DNA of 64,000 nucleotides from Pseudomonas gingeri (GTDB lineage Bacteria > Pseudomonadota > Gammaproteobacteria > Pseudomonadales > Pseudomonadaceae), in the NCBI RefSeq assembly GCF_013385425.1, contig NZ_JACAQA010000009.1, forward strand, positions 103,750 through 167,749, written 5' to 3'. A program made the translations under genes and the position numbers. Below the pieces are notes generated by a model that was not told the origin of the DNA, did not search any database, and was given only the letters and a program-made list of their open reading frames with translations. Below are positions 1 through 8,380 of this stretch, piece by piece (position 1 is the stretch's first letter; every line of letters starts with the position of its first letter).

Positions 1-693
1 TGCGATTATCTCTTGTTCCTGATAGCTTCCCGGTTCATTGCGCTCTAGGGTGAAGTGGCTCACGGGAGGACTACCATGATACAAGTGGCTCTCATCGCGC
101 ATGTCGGCAAATACAAAATTTTCGGGAAATAGCGGCTCAATGAATTCAACTTTTATTGCCTGCTCGTCCTCCCGTTCCCCAGACAGCTGAAACCATCTTC
201 GAAGATCATTCAGTATCGCACTTTGGTTAAGTCCTTCCGCACTAGGAATCTCAGACTGCTCTAATAGACTCCGATGAATATTTGATGACTTGAACCGAGC
301 CTTGTACCCGAGAGTTTCACGCCCAAGCTCGTCGAAAAAGTGTACATTCACTTCTTCTGACAAAAACACTTTACAGAATTCATACCCTAACAATTCTTTA
401 GCAAGCGCTCCAGAAAGAACTAATGGGTGTTGTTGGTCATCGAAGAACGCCGCCATAAAACCCACTGATTTAACCCCATTAACATCGTACGGGATCAAAT
501 GTATCGAAAAACTTTTTCGCACCTTTGCCGATAGGATAATTTCCTTGTTAGCCTTCACCACTAGCCTTGGCAATGAGTCACCCTTAAAAATTATCGGCAA
601 CAGGCCTACCGGCAGCTCATGGATATACGACATTACAATTGGGTGGGTTATTGAAAGCACTACATTTCTCCTGACTCTTTGGAAACGAGCCAT
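1..693 (-). CDS. Unrecognised island cargo protein, C-terminus outside window
   Basis: An open frame starts at ATG 693-691 (MARFQRVRRN) and stays open for 231 codons to the window edge, so the 3' end is missing. I do not recognise the family. It looks like a soluble globular protein with segments such as SYIHELPVGLLPIIFKGD and FMAAFFDDQQHPLVLSGALA; no signal peptide or membrane segment is visible. The late part is acidic (GEREDEQAIKVEF). It lies about 200 bp downstream of the recombinase operon on the same strand, the position where cargo of such islands begins. A defence or toxin role would be a guess. A plus-strand open frame at 290-715 is its antisense shadow. Confidence 0.6.
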   Translation of the reverse strand, partial: MARFQRVRRNVVLSITHPIVMSYIHELPVGLLPIIFKGDSLPRLVVKANKEIILSAKVRKSFSIHLIPYDVNGVKSVGFMAAFFDDQQHPLVLSGALAKELLGYEFCKVFLSEEVNVHFFDELGRETLGYKARFKSSNIHRSLLEQSEIPSAEGLNQSAILNDLRRWFQLSGEREDEQAIKVEFIEPLFPENFVFADMRDESHLYHGSPPVSHFTLERNEPGSYQEQEIIA

Positions 694-896
694 CAATCTA
701 GATTTTGGGACTTAAGGCCTAGAGTGTAGATACGCTAGGGCGACATGGGACTGGCCCCCCAAAAAAACCGATAGCAGCCTTTCGCCAACGCCCGCTTTGG
801 GTTACTTCTGCCGGTCACGGCCTCCCAGTTTGATGGTTAAATCCGTTGGAAATGATTGGTCATGCCGAATGCAAATGGGGGGGCAAGTCTCTGCAA

Positions 897-1334
897 TTAC
901 CCACCTAGCCTGGAAATGTTGCTTTTTGGCTTTGTTGCTTGGAGCCGTTGATTTTCCATCGTGAGTTCAAGGATTTTTGAGTCAGCCTCCACTAGCAGAG
1001 CCAAAGCATTATCTCGTTGGCTTTTGAGGGCCTCAATCTGCTCCCGTAGCGTCCTATTGCGATTGCGCTGGGCGTAAATTGATTGTGATGGAGAGCGGGG
1101 CTGCTGATCACCGTATTGGTCGATCCAATGCTGGATCTCCTCAATAAGAGTGGGAAACCTAGCTTTTTTCAAAGCCGATGGATCTAACCCCGCCTCCCTG
1201 GCCACATTGTTTTGAGTAACCCGCGCTCCTTTGGGTAATAGGTTCGGGTTACCCCGCTTGAGCCTGTCAAAAGCCTCACGGAACGCTGTCTCGGCACGCC
1301 CGCCGCGAGGTGAATCAGGAATTTTTGATGGCAT
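897..1334 (-). CDS. Small helix-turn-helix/coiled-coil protein of the recombinase operon (TnpC/GmtX-like)
   Basis: A 145-aa protein encoded last in the recombinase operon; its start overlaps the end of the preceding gene by about 20 bp, implying coupled translation. The N-terminal half has a helix-turn-helix-like segment (TQNNVAREAGLDPSALKKAR, about residues 40-59). Residues about 92-132 are a heptad-rich coiled coil (NRTLREQIEALKSQRDN, then LELTMENQRLQA). Family knowledge: Tn554-type elements end their recombinase operon with a TnpC of similar size, and Gamma-Mobile-Trio elements carry a small third protein. I infer that it is an accessory DNA-binding factor that orients or stimulates the recombinases. 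No catalytic motif is seen. Confidence 0.6.
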   Translation of the reverse strand: MPSKIPDSPRGGRAETAFREAFDRLKRGNPNLLPKGARVTQNNVAREAGLDPSALKKARFPTLIEEIQHWIDQYGDQQPRSPSQSIYAQRNRNRTLREQIEALKSQRDNALALLVEADSKILELTMENQRLQATKPKSNISRLGG

Positions 1335-3360
1335 CCAAGACGCTCTCTATAGCCTGCAGCTGATATTTGATCGATGTATGCAACGGAGATCCCTCGTCGG
1401 CGTCTCTCAAACGTTTTTGAAGGATGTCCCTCAGCTTTAGGATTTGTTGTTTTTTGCCCTTATCAATCAGTAGATCAAGGCATGCGGGTTTGCCATCGCC
1501 ACCTCCACATCTACCAACGTAGTCTATCCCCCCATAGGGGCAGGGCGTTGGGTTGGCGCATGCTCCTAGAAGAATTTCGCGGTAACCAATCGCGCCGCTT
1601 TTCGCAGCCTTAACAAGCTTGATGTGATCATTCACACTGACCAGATGTAATATTTGGTCTTTTCTCTTTTCACCATGGGGGCTTACGAAGGTAGATGTGT
1701 TGAGTGCAGAGAAGCTTCTAGCCACTGATTCATACATAGCGCGGATATACTCAGCCTGCGCTTCTTGATTCAAATTTGCATTGAGATGGTAATAACCGTT
1801 TCCATAATATCTAGTCATGGCACGACTCGCGTGCTTCAGTTGATACTGAACGGAGGGGTCGCTCACAATCCCAGAGGCGCTCATGTTAACCGCCCCCGTG
1901 CGCCGAAGCTGATGCCATGCAAGCGGCCAGGTTTTACCCACAGCATATTTTGCAGGGGATAATGTTGGAGTGATCAGAAGAGCCCCCATTAAATCACCTT
2001 CCTGGATCTGAAGCTCGCCCTCATCAAATAGTCTTGGATATCTGGTTGGAAACATACCGTAATGCAGTTCATTACGCCGGACATCTGGCGTGGTATCAAA
2101 TCTGGTACTTCTACGCCATGGCTCGTAAGCTCTAAGTTCAAGAAAAGGATTCTGTCTGTCTTCCTCAGTCAGTGAAATCTCTGAGTTGAAGGAGGCACAC
2201 CTAGTCCTAAATTTACTAACTGAGTTCATTACCTCAATGGCTACCTTAGAAGATGGAGAGGTGATCCAGCATGCCTCATCGTCCTCGACTGTTTTGCTAG
2301 TCGATGCTCTGAGGAGGTAGATATCCTCTTTTGTAATCTTGTCTTTTTCAATGACCAAGCAATCGGATCGAAGCGAGGAGGTTTCATCGATCCGCATTAG
2401 CGTAAAATTTAGTAAATATGCTTTGCCGATCTGGGTAGCCATTGAAAAATACTGCGATAAGATAGTTACGCCATTATGTCGGACATCTCCACACCATTTC
2501 TCTAGCAGATCCGAAATTCCGAAGTTTTCGGCCGTGATATAAAAGGGTCCGAATCCATGAGCGCCAGATAGCTTATCATTTCTAGTTGGGTTGTTTACTG
2601 ATATAAAGGGGCGATTATGCTTTGTCAATAGTGAGCATGCGGCTTCCACGCTACCGGCGCTTATAGCATATGCTTGAAGGCAGTATTCCGCACATGCTTC
2701 CAAAGCATCCAAATTACTTCTGAAGTCTTCAAGGAAATCACGGAGCCGACTTAATTGATATAGCCATATACGGGGTGGTATATAAGCGGTCTGTGATTTC
2801 TCATGCACAGGGATTTTTGACTGTAATTCGGCTATCCCTTTGTCGTCAAGAATGTATACTCCAGAATGCTCGCGCCGCTCCCATAAGGTATGAAGTAGTA
2901 CGATAAGTCGACCAGCCTGGGACGGCCAGATGACCTTTGAAAAGCTTTCAATAACTTTTGGGAAGCGATACAAATCAGATGCGACAATATTGTTTTTCGT
3001 GCAGTGTGTGAAGACCTGTCTGAGATTTTCATACTGACTCTGTAGTGTCCGGATTTCTCTACACGGATTAGGGCCGTAAATCCAAAATGCTATAATGCGC
3101 TTGAAGATTTCAGAGTTTTCCGGGCTGATATTTCCGAAATTTTTTCTCTTAGATTCTCCAAAGTTTAGCTTTAGTACAAAGCCTGCCCATGGTGTTAGAT
3201 CCCACTCGTTATCGCCATACCTCGCTGTGATTTCACCCTCGGCAGATATGCAGATTGGAAAGTCAGGTGCGGGCGGCCAAGCGCTCGGCATAAAGTTCAC
3301 GTCGCCTGGCGATACCGTGGCTGTAACTATATTCAATCCTGCAAAAACCATACTCGGCAT
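1315..3360 (-). CDS. Large tyrosine recombinase-like integrase (third of trio)
   Basis: A 681-aa protein read from ATG 3360-3358, which overlaps the TGA of the preceding gene (TGATG junction). A GTG one codon upstream is an alternative start. The C-terminal third has tyrosine-recombinase boxes: an Arg-I region (LMRIDETSSLR), an HxxR box (WHQLRRTG, near residue 484), then LKHASRAMTRYYG with the second His/Lys and candidate nucleophile tyrosines near 519-520. After the catalytic domain comes a cysteine-rich tail (ACANPTPCPYGG, then GRCGGG and ACLD) that could bind zinc. The size is near that of Tn554 TnpB. All expected catalytic residues appear present, so it is probably an active strand-exchange subunit. 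Confidence 0.75.
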   Translation of the reverse strand: MPSMVFAGLNIVTATVSPGDVNFMPSAWPPAPDFPICISAEGEITARYGDNEWDLTPWAGFVLKLNFGESKRKNFGNISPENSEIFKRIIAFWIYGPNPCREIRTLQSQYENLRQVFTHCTKNNIVASDLYRFPKVIESFSKVIWPSQAGRLIVLLHTLWERREHSGVYILDDKGIAELQSKIPVHEKSQTAYIPPRIWLYQLSRLRDFLEDFRSNLDALEACAEYCLQAYAISAGSVEAACSLLTKHNRPFISVNNPTRNDKLSGAHGFGPFYITAENFGISDLLEKWCGDVRHNGVTILSQYFSMATQIGKAYLLNFTLMRIDETSSLRSDCLVIEKDKITKEDIYLLRASTSKTVEDDEACWITSPSSKVAIEVMNSVSKFRTRCASFNSEISLTEEDRQNPFLELRAYEPWRRSTRFDTTPDVRRNELHYGMFPTRYPRLFDEGELQIQEGDLMGALLITPTLSPAKYAVGKTWPLAWHQLRRTGAVNMSASGIVSDPSVQYQLKHASRAMTRYYGNGYYHLNANLNQEAQAEYIRAMYESVARSFSALNTSTFVSPHGEKRKDQILHLVSVNDHIKLVKAAKSGAIGYREILLGACANPTPCPYGGIDYVGRCGGGDGKPACLDLLIDKGKKQQILKLRDILQKRLRDADEGSPLHTSIKYQLQAIESVLDAIKNS

Positions 3361-5075
3361 CACCGCGCTAGCTCCATAAGTTGTATCAGTCCCTCATAGT
3401 TGTGATGAAAGCGGCCTTCTCTCATTCTGTTCTCAGATTCTATCACCCAAGATGCACGAGGCTCACCACTTTTAGAAAAATGGTTGAGCTTTGTATCGAT
3501 GCGGTTTATCAGTGAAATTATGTGGTGATTTGTTTTAGTTTCTTTGGAAGGAACAGAACGATCCAGTTCCAACGCTTTTAGGTACTTATAGGTAGCTAAA
3601 GACCACACGTAATCTTCGCTATCTATATCGCGTTGGTATTCGCAGAAAAGGCAACCTGCAGGTGTTGAGCAATCAGGATTATAGGCTCCGTCCAATAACG
3701 TGCTCGACATCATGGGGTGCACTGGTGCTATACACATTCCGGGCCCCACTGACGCGACAGCTGGATCGGTCATTCTATAGAATCGAGATATCTCTACAGC
3801 CGCTGCTTGGTGATGCGGCTCCTCATATATATGTAGCAAGGTTTCTTTTGTATGTTGGGCCATCTCAGCCACGAGGTCAGGACTGCGACTTTTCCGAAGT
3901 AACCAATTGATTCTAGATTTACGCAAGGCCATAGGGCGAAAATGTTTAATTCCTAGCGTTCTACAGCGAGCAATAATACCCTGAAATGTTGGAAAACTCC
4001 CCTCGACGGGGATCTTGTTTGAATAAACAAAAGGGAACAATCGGTCGTCGTCAGCGACTCCTAAAATGTTAATCCATTCTAGGTATCTCTTAAACAGTGG
4101 TACATATTCTTTGAATATTACAAACTCAGCTTCGCCGCCAAGACGCCCCTTGTAGACTCTGTAAACTACAACATCATCCCCATCAGTCTTATATCTAAAA
4201 TTTCCAACTTTCAGTCTTGCGGCTTGGGAAAGATTCATTCCGGTCTGCGATATGAAAATTAAAATCTCGGCCTCTATCCGGAGGTTTACCAGGGATTTCC
4301 GCTTTTCAAAAACAAGATGAGATGGAATTACCGCCCTGCGCTCTAAAAATCTATTTTTTTCTGAGGCGGCTTGGCAAGAATCTTCGATTTTTATGTTTTG
4401 CAGTCCCGGTTGTTCAGTAAGTATATCACCGGATTTTAATTTTATTACTAACGGCAGAGGTCCAGTCATCGCGTCTACTGTTAAGTTATTTGATACATCC
4501 ATCAAGAAGCTACCGAACCTAAAGAGCTCCTCTAAGTTTTGTTTGTCAGCCTCTGTACCCAAGGCTTTATATTTTTTTGAGTTCGCACTAAGCCTAGTTG
4601 TGGATAGAAGACCGACAGTGAGCCCGAGGCAAGGCTTTAGTAGGTTGTCAATCGTTTGTGCCTGCCTGTAGGCGGTCATATTTTTTAAGTCTCGGTTGAC
4701 CCGTACTCTCTGGATCAAGTGTTCTACCCAAGATTGGTAGGACGCAGCGACTTGCTCTATAGTCGCCTGGGAAGAGCTTTGGTCACACCATGAGAAAAAG
4801 GTCCGCAAAGTGCGGATTCTGGTTTTGACAGTAACTGGCTGAACGCCACGGACTATCTGTGCACTTAATTCGTCATGTAATGCCTGAGCCAGCGGGAGGC
4901 GCTTAGCGTCAGGGAGGCCGAAATGGCCAGCCTCAATCAATTTCATAGCCTTGTCAGCGGGAGCTTTCGAGGCCCCGATGTAGAGCAAAGAAGCGAGGTC
5001 AAACCTAGCTTCATGCGTGCCATAGGGGAGCGCTGGAAAGGTTAGGTCTAGAATTTCACTCATTGCCGAATGCAT
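3360..5075 (-). CDS. Tyrosine recombinase-like protein with degenerate active site (second of trio)
   Basis: A 571-aa protein. The catalytic-domain layout is recognisable: an Arg-I region near 278-290 reads TGMNLSQAARL, the HxxR box near 382 reads MALRKSR, and AQHTKETLLHIYEEP near 406-420 supplies the second His and a Tyr. The first catalytic Arg is Asn and the His of HxxR is Met, so two key residues are replaced. A cysteine cluster follows (CSTPAGCLFC, near 469-478). The start overlaps the previous gene's end by 20 bp; ATG at 5063 is an alternative. I infer a non-catalytic or weakly catalytic partner in a heteromeric recombinase. It could instead be an ordinary divergent integrase. Confidence 0.75.
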   Translation of the reverse strand: MHSAMSEILDLTFPALPYGTHEARFDLASLLYIGASKAPADKAMKLIEAGHFGLPDAKRLPLAQALHDELSAQIVRGVQPVTVKTRIRTLRTFFSWCDQSSSQATIEQVAASYQSWVEHLIQRVRVNRDLKNMTAYRQAQTIDNLLKPCLGLTVGLLSTTRLSANSKKYKALGTEADKQNLEELFRFGSFLMDVSNNLTVDAMTGPLPLVIKLKSGDILTEQPGLQNIKIEDSCQAASEKNRFLERRAVIPSHLVFEKRKSLVNLRIEAEILIFISQTGMNLSQAARLKVGNFRYKTDGDDVVVYRVYKGRLGGEAEFVIFKEYVPLFKRYLEWINILGVADDDRLFPFVYSNKIPVEGSFPTFQGIIARCRTLGIKHFRPMALRKSRINWLLRKSRSPDLVAEMAQHTKETLLHIYEEPHHQAAAVEISRFYRMTDPAVASVGPGMCIAPVHPMMSSTLLDGAYNPDCSTPAGCLFCEYQRDIDSEDYVWSLATYKYLKALELDRSVPSKETKTNHHIISLINRIDTKLNHFSKSGEPRASWVIESENRMREGRFHHNYEGLIQLMELAR

Positions 5076-6336
5076 CCGAGCCGGCTATTCCTAAGAAGTC
5101 ACGTGTGAAGGCGTCCGCTATTTCTGACATCACTTCCATCTTTTCGATGAAGCGAATGTAGGTCAGGGAGGTTTTTTCGCTTTTATGGAGCAGCGCTTGT
5201 CGAACCATTTGAATAGCCGTACTAACTGTGCCGTGTTTTAGTGCAATACGTGCGAGTTCAGTCGCGAAAGTGCACCTACTTTGATGAAATCGGAAGTTCC
5301 GGAAGGCGCTGATCCCATTTGAAATCCCGTCTTTTCGCAGCCTGCCCAGTTGCACACTGATACCGTGACTGGCGTTGCCATCCCCGTGGCCGAAAGCTTT
5401 CCCGTAACGACTCAGGAAGATCACATCGCGGCTACCAGGCGCAGCCTGGCTCTGGCGGGCTAACCTTCGAGTCGAATAAATGTATTCATTCAAAAGCTTC
5501 AGATCTTCGTCGCTGATCCAGACCTGACCAGTAACACCGAACTTAGTGTGTACTGGTGGGTGCGCTCCTGGGCCAACCGCAAGCTTGTTGAAGCCTGGGA
5601 ACATGGGATCAGGTACGGCCCGCTTAATTGTGCCGATCCTCAGATCACATAGGGTGCCTATCCGCATCCCTGTGCCGAAGCCGAGCCTCAATAGAAGGTA
5701 GAGCTCATAATTCCCATGTATCAAAGCGAAGCTGACCACCTGACTGGCAGCCTCTACGGTAAGTGGGATGAGCCCATCTTCAAGTTTTTCTCCCGGAGCC
5801 TTGCGATTTGGGATCGCCAAATTTGTTGTCGCGACCATCATCGTTCTAGCAAAACCGAACTCATCCACCAGCCGGACGCCGACTTGCTCGTCAGTCCACA
5901 TGGGCCATTCTGTAGACAGCAACCGGGACGCTGCCAACCACTTATAGAATCTGACAACTGCCGCCATGCGTTGAGACGCCGTAGACGGTGCCAGCTCTCC
6001 GCAATCTCTAGCCGCGATCAGGTCGCCTCGGAATCTCACTAAGCATCGATCTGCCTCACGCGCCGGAAAATGCCACCACTTAACATCCTGGCTCTCTAGC
6101 CATTTGGCGTAAGCGTGAAGGTGGGTGATCGAAGATAAAGTAGTTTTCGAGTCGGTACTTTTGCTCGCCTGCTCGAATGCCCAAAGGTTCGCCTCTCTCC
6201 ACGGGGTCTGGTCAGCCCAAACGATTTGCGGGAGTGACTCGATGATGTTCTTAGCTGACGCTGGTGTTCTGTGCAACTCACCGTCTAGCAGCTTAATTTG
6301 GCTGGGGGTGTAGCGAATTCTTTCTAGGGTTGCCAT
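5056..6336 (-). CDS. Tyrosine recombinase/integrase (first of trio)
   Basis: A 426-aa protein. The N-terminal part (about 1-150) is helical and resembles a SAM-like core-binding domain. The catalytic domain shows Arg-I in GTGMRIGTLCDL, HxxR as FHQSRCTFATEL (His351, Arg354), a second His at about 384 (LLHKSEKTS) and the nucleophile Tyr at about 393 (LTYIRF). All main residues are present, so it should be an active site-specific recombinase. Its ATG abuts the stop codon that ends the interrupted comM frame (TAG at 6337-6339). Only about 75 bp separate it from the island-comM junction, so it may be transcribed from the comM promoter. Confidence 0.85.
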   Translation of the reverse strand: MATLERIRYTPSQIKLLDGELHRTPASAKNIIESLPQIVWADQTPWREANLWAFEQASKSTDSKTTLSSITHLHAYAKWLESQDVKWWHFPAREADRCLVRFRGDLIAARDCGELAPSTASQRMAAVVRFYKWLAASRLLSTEWPMWTDEQVGVRLVDEFGFARTMMVATTNLAIPNRKAPGEKLEDGLIPLTVEAASQVVSFALIHGNYELYLLLRLGFGTGMRIGTLCDLRIGTIKRAVPDPMFPGFNKLAVGPGAHPPVHTKFGVTGQVWISDEDLKLLNEYIYSTRRLARQSQAAPGSRDVIFLSRYGKAFGHGDGNASHGISVQLGRLRKDGISNGISAFRNFRFHQSRCTFATELARIALKHGTVSTAIQMVRQALLHKSEKTSLTYIRFIEKMEVMSEIADAFTRDFLGIAGSDAFGNE

Positions 6337-7458
6337 CTAGGTGTGAGGGTCTAAATGTCCATGGGGCGCGCAATGTAGACTATGTCTGTCCACGTCGTCC
6401 ATGTCGACCGTGCAGGGGCAGGGATTCATCGCCGCCACCAGTTGGAAGCGTGCCGGGAAGCGCACCCGGTCGCGGGCGCGGGAAATCACGATATGGCCGG
6501 ACTCCAGCGGTTCGCGCAAAACCTCCAATACCCGGCGGTCGAATTCCGGTAGTTCATCAAGGAACAGCACGCCGTGATGGGACAGGGTGATTTCGCCGGG
6601 TTGTGGTCGCGATCCGCCCCCCACCAGCGCGGGTCCCGAGGCCGAGTGATGCGGTTGGCGAAAAGGCCGCTGGGGCCAACTGCTCAACGGCACATGGCTG
6701 GCGACCGACTGGATGGCCGCGACCTCCAGGGCTTCCTGTTCGTCCAGCGGCGGTAGCAATCCGGGGAGACGGCTGGCGAGTAGGGTCTTGCCGGTACCGG
6801 GCGGGCCGCTGAACAGCAGGTTATGCGCCCCGGCGGCGGCGATCAGCAAGGCGCGTTTGGCGGCGAGTTGGCCTTGCACTTCGCTCAGGTCCGGGTAGGG
6901 CTTGCTCAAGTGCAGCAGGCCGTTGGATTCGAAGGGTTTGATCGGCGCATGTCCATTGAGATGGGCCACCAGTTGCAGCAGATGGTCGACGGCAATCACT
7001 GTTAGCCCGGAGGCCAGCGAGGCCTCCTCGGCGTTGGCTTGTGGCACCACCAGCGTACGTCCGGCGGCGCGAGCGGCCAGGGCCGCCGGCAGCACGCCTT
7101 GCACCGGGCGAATGGCGCCGGACAAGGCCAGTTCGCCCAGGCATTCCAGGTTGTCCAGTGTCAGGGCGGGCACCTGCACGCTGGCGGCCAGGATGCCGAG
7201 GGCAATCGCCAGGTCGAAGCGTCCGCCGTCCTTGGGCAGATCCGCCGGAGCGAGGTTCAGGGTAATGCGTCGTGCCGGAAAATCGAGGGCTGAATTGAGG
7301 ATCGCGCTACGGACCCGGTCCTTGCTTTCCTTCACGGCGGTTTCGGGCAGCCCGACCAGCGTCAGCATCGGCAGGCCGTTGGCCAGATGGGTTTCGACGG
7401 TGACGGCGGGGGCTTCCACGCCCACCTGGGCGCGACTGTGGACGATGGCCAGGGACAT
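6337..7458 (-). pseudogene. comM: comM/yifB, Mg-chelatase-like AAA+ protein, interrupted by the island
   Basis: The 5' part of the YifB/ComM family, whose members are usually about 500 aa. Residues about 1-349 match the family: [20 protein letters not shown] at the start, Walker [12 protein letters not shown], Walker [10 protein letters not shown], and sensor region [12 protein letters not shown]. After NPCPC the frame runs 24 codons into island DNA and stops at 6337-6339. The lost part includes the rest of the zinc-ribbon-like loop, the sensor-2 region and the C-terminal domain. ComM is a branch-migration helicase for natural transformation. comM is a known insertion hotspot for other elements (the AbaR/Tn6022 group in Acinetobacter). 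The protein is presumably inactive unless the island excises. Confidence 0.9.
6388..6405. repeat. Tandem 9-bp repeat at the island end
   Basis: GTCCACGTC (6388-6396) is followed directly by GTCCATGTC (6397-6405), then GACC up to the comM junction at about 6411. A further GTCCATGG occurs at 6357-6364. Iterated motifs at an element end are typical of recombinase binding sites, so I infer core or arm sites for the integrases encoded next to it. Confidence 0.5.
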
Positions 7459-7533
7459 GTTCTTTCCTTGAACGCGAAGGGGCCGCTTCCTGCGGTTCTG
7501 GAAGATTAGTTGAGAGGGGGAGGGGCTTGGGGG

Positions 7534-7572
7534 CTTTTATGTGTCCAGACGATTCGATGTCTGTTCGTGGGG
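7534..7572 (+). repeat. Direct repeat copy A (39 bp) flanking the Mmp/Bro module
   Basis: Starts CTTTTATGTGTCCAGACGAT and matches 10010-10048 at 35 of 39 positions in the same orientation. Within it CCAGAC and GTCTG form arms around GATTCGAT, so it may also be an operator. It lies upstream of comM; the second copy lies upstream of a higA-like gene. Confidence 0.8.
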
Positions 7573-7621
7573 GGCGGGAAGCAGGGTTAGCATCGGCCAG
7601 CGAGGTCGTCAGAAACGAGTA

Positions 7622-7640
7622 GGCCCCGCATAGCGGGGCC
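7622..7640. terminator. GC-rich hairpin downstream of mmpB
   Basis: GGCCCCGC (7622-7629), loop ATA, GCGGGGCC (7633-7640): a perfect 8-bp stem. It sits past the end of the leftward Fic gene. There is no clean T run on either side (ATATATA follows on the plus strand), so terminator function is uncertain. Confidence 0.4.
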
Positions 7641-7792
7641 ATATATACCTAGGTTCTTCACCGTTTCAGTAACCCGGGAGTGGAATGGCCAGGGCTGCGA
7701 AGAAATTGTATTGGAATCTTTTTTCTCTTGGTAGTGATGGCAACAGCGGGCCGGCGCTCACTGCGCTTGATACGTAGTTCCCAAGGGGGGGC

Positions 7793-8380
7793 TCAACTAC
7801 GTACGAAGACCATAAGTGGGGCGTAATCGCCGGCATCGGCGTCACAGAGGGACTGGATATAGCGATCACGGACCTCATTGGTTGAAACCAGATTCCCGTT
7901 ACCCCAGGAGAAATCAGGGCAACCGCACTGCCTTAGAAGTGCATCGGTCATGTAACGAGCATGGCGACCATTTCCGTTTGGAAAGGGGTGTATCGACACG
8001 AGCTGGTGATGAAAGCGAGCCGCTATCTCATCCGGTGTGAAGGTCTTGTTCTCTACCCAGTACGCCACATTGCCCAGGAGCTGATTCAGCTTGATCGAGA
8101 TCTGTATCGGATCGCAGCCAATATTTTTTTCAGTTCTGCGGAATGTGCCTGCCCAGTTCCATGTGTCGCTGAACATCTTCTTGTGAAGGTCGCGGCAGAA
8201 GTGTTCGTTAAGCACATCAAGCTTTTTCTGGCGATTCAGCCATTGCCGGGCCTTGAGCAGGTTTTCCGCTTCCCACTCGTCAAGCTCGCCCTGGGTACTG
8301 ATGTGTTTTGGCTTGAGGCCTGCGGCTTCGTCATGGTCGAGAGGGGTTTGCCCGGGTTTCAGTTCGAGTTCTACCGCCAT
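7793..8380 (-). CDS. Mobile mystery protein B, Fic-domain protein
   Basis: A 195-aa protein with the full Fic core motif HPFPNGNGRHAR (about residues 131-142). This loop binds nucleotide and transfers AMP or a related group to a hydroxyl of a target protein. The N-terminus (LKPGQTPLDHDE) is the signature of 'mobile mystery protein B', a family always paired with a helix-turn-helix partner and frequent on mobile DNA. Start: ATG at 8380 fits the family; GTG at 8392 is four codons upstream. It overlaps the mmpA stop by 10 bp, so the pair is translationally coupled. I infer a toxin-like modifying enzyme kept in check by MmpA; its target is unknown. Confidence 0.85.
   Translation of the reverse strand: MAVELELKPGQTPLDHDEAAGLKPKHISTQGELDEWEAENLLKARQWLNRQKKLDVLNEHFCRDLHKKMFSDTWNWAGTFRRTEKNIGCDPIQISIKLNQLLGNVAYWVENKTFTPDEIAARFHHQLVSIHPFPNGNGRHARYMTDALLRQCGCPDFSWGNGNLVSTNEVRDRYIQSLCDADAGDYAPLMVFVRS

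Larger units (their letters stand above)
1..6411 (-). mobile_element. Right end of an integrated island inserted in comM
   Basis: The host comM frame reads normally down to its NPCPC motif (codons at 6412-6426) and then becomes unrelated sequence, placing the junction at about 6411. Immediately inside are four minus-strand genes with overlapping ends (5056-6336, 3360-5075, 1315-3360, 897-1334). Three are tyrosine-recombinase-like and one is a small helix-turn-helix/coiled-coil protein. A cargo gene (1-693) follows. The island's GC looks lower than the flanking core genes, especially in 1300-5000. The gene order resembles Tn554-type tnpA-tnpB-tnpC and Gamma-Mobile-Trio modules by family knowledge; assignment to either is inference. 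The other end and the comM remainder are outside the window. Confidence 0.85.
7459..7792. other. Gene-free stretch between comM and the Fic gene
   Basis: No convincing coding frame. It holds direct repeat copy A (7534-7572) and a strong hairpin at 7622-7640. It must also hold the comM promoter, which reads leftward. The sequence next to the comM start is G-rich (GAGAGGGGGAGGGG near 7512). Confidence 0.6.

Noticed and set aside
290..715. Plus-strand open frame of 141 codons at the left edge
   Set aside because: It is antisense to the continuous minus-strand frame 1-693, has no ribosome site, and its composition is unlike a protein (Ser/Thr/Asn-rich shadow).
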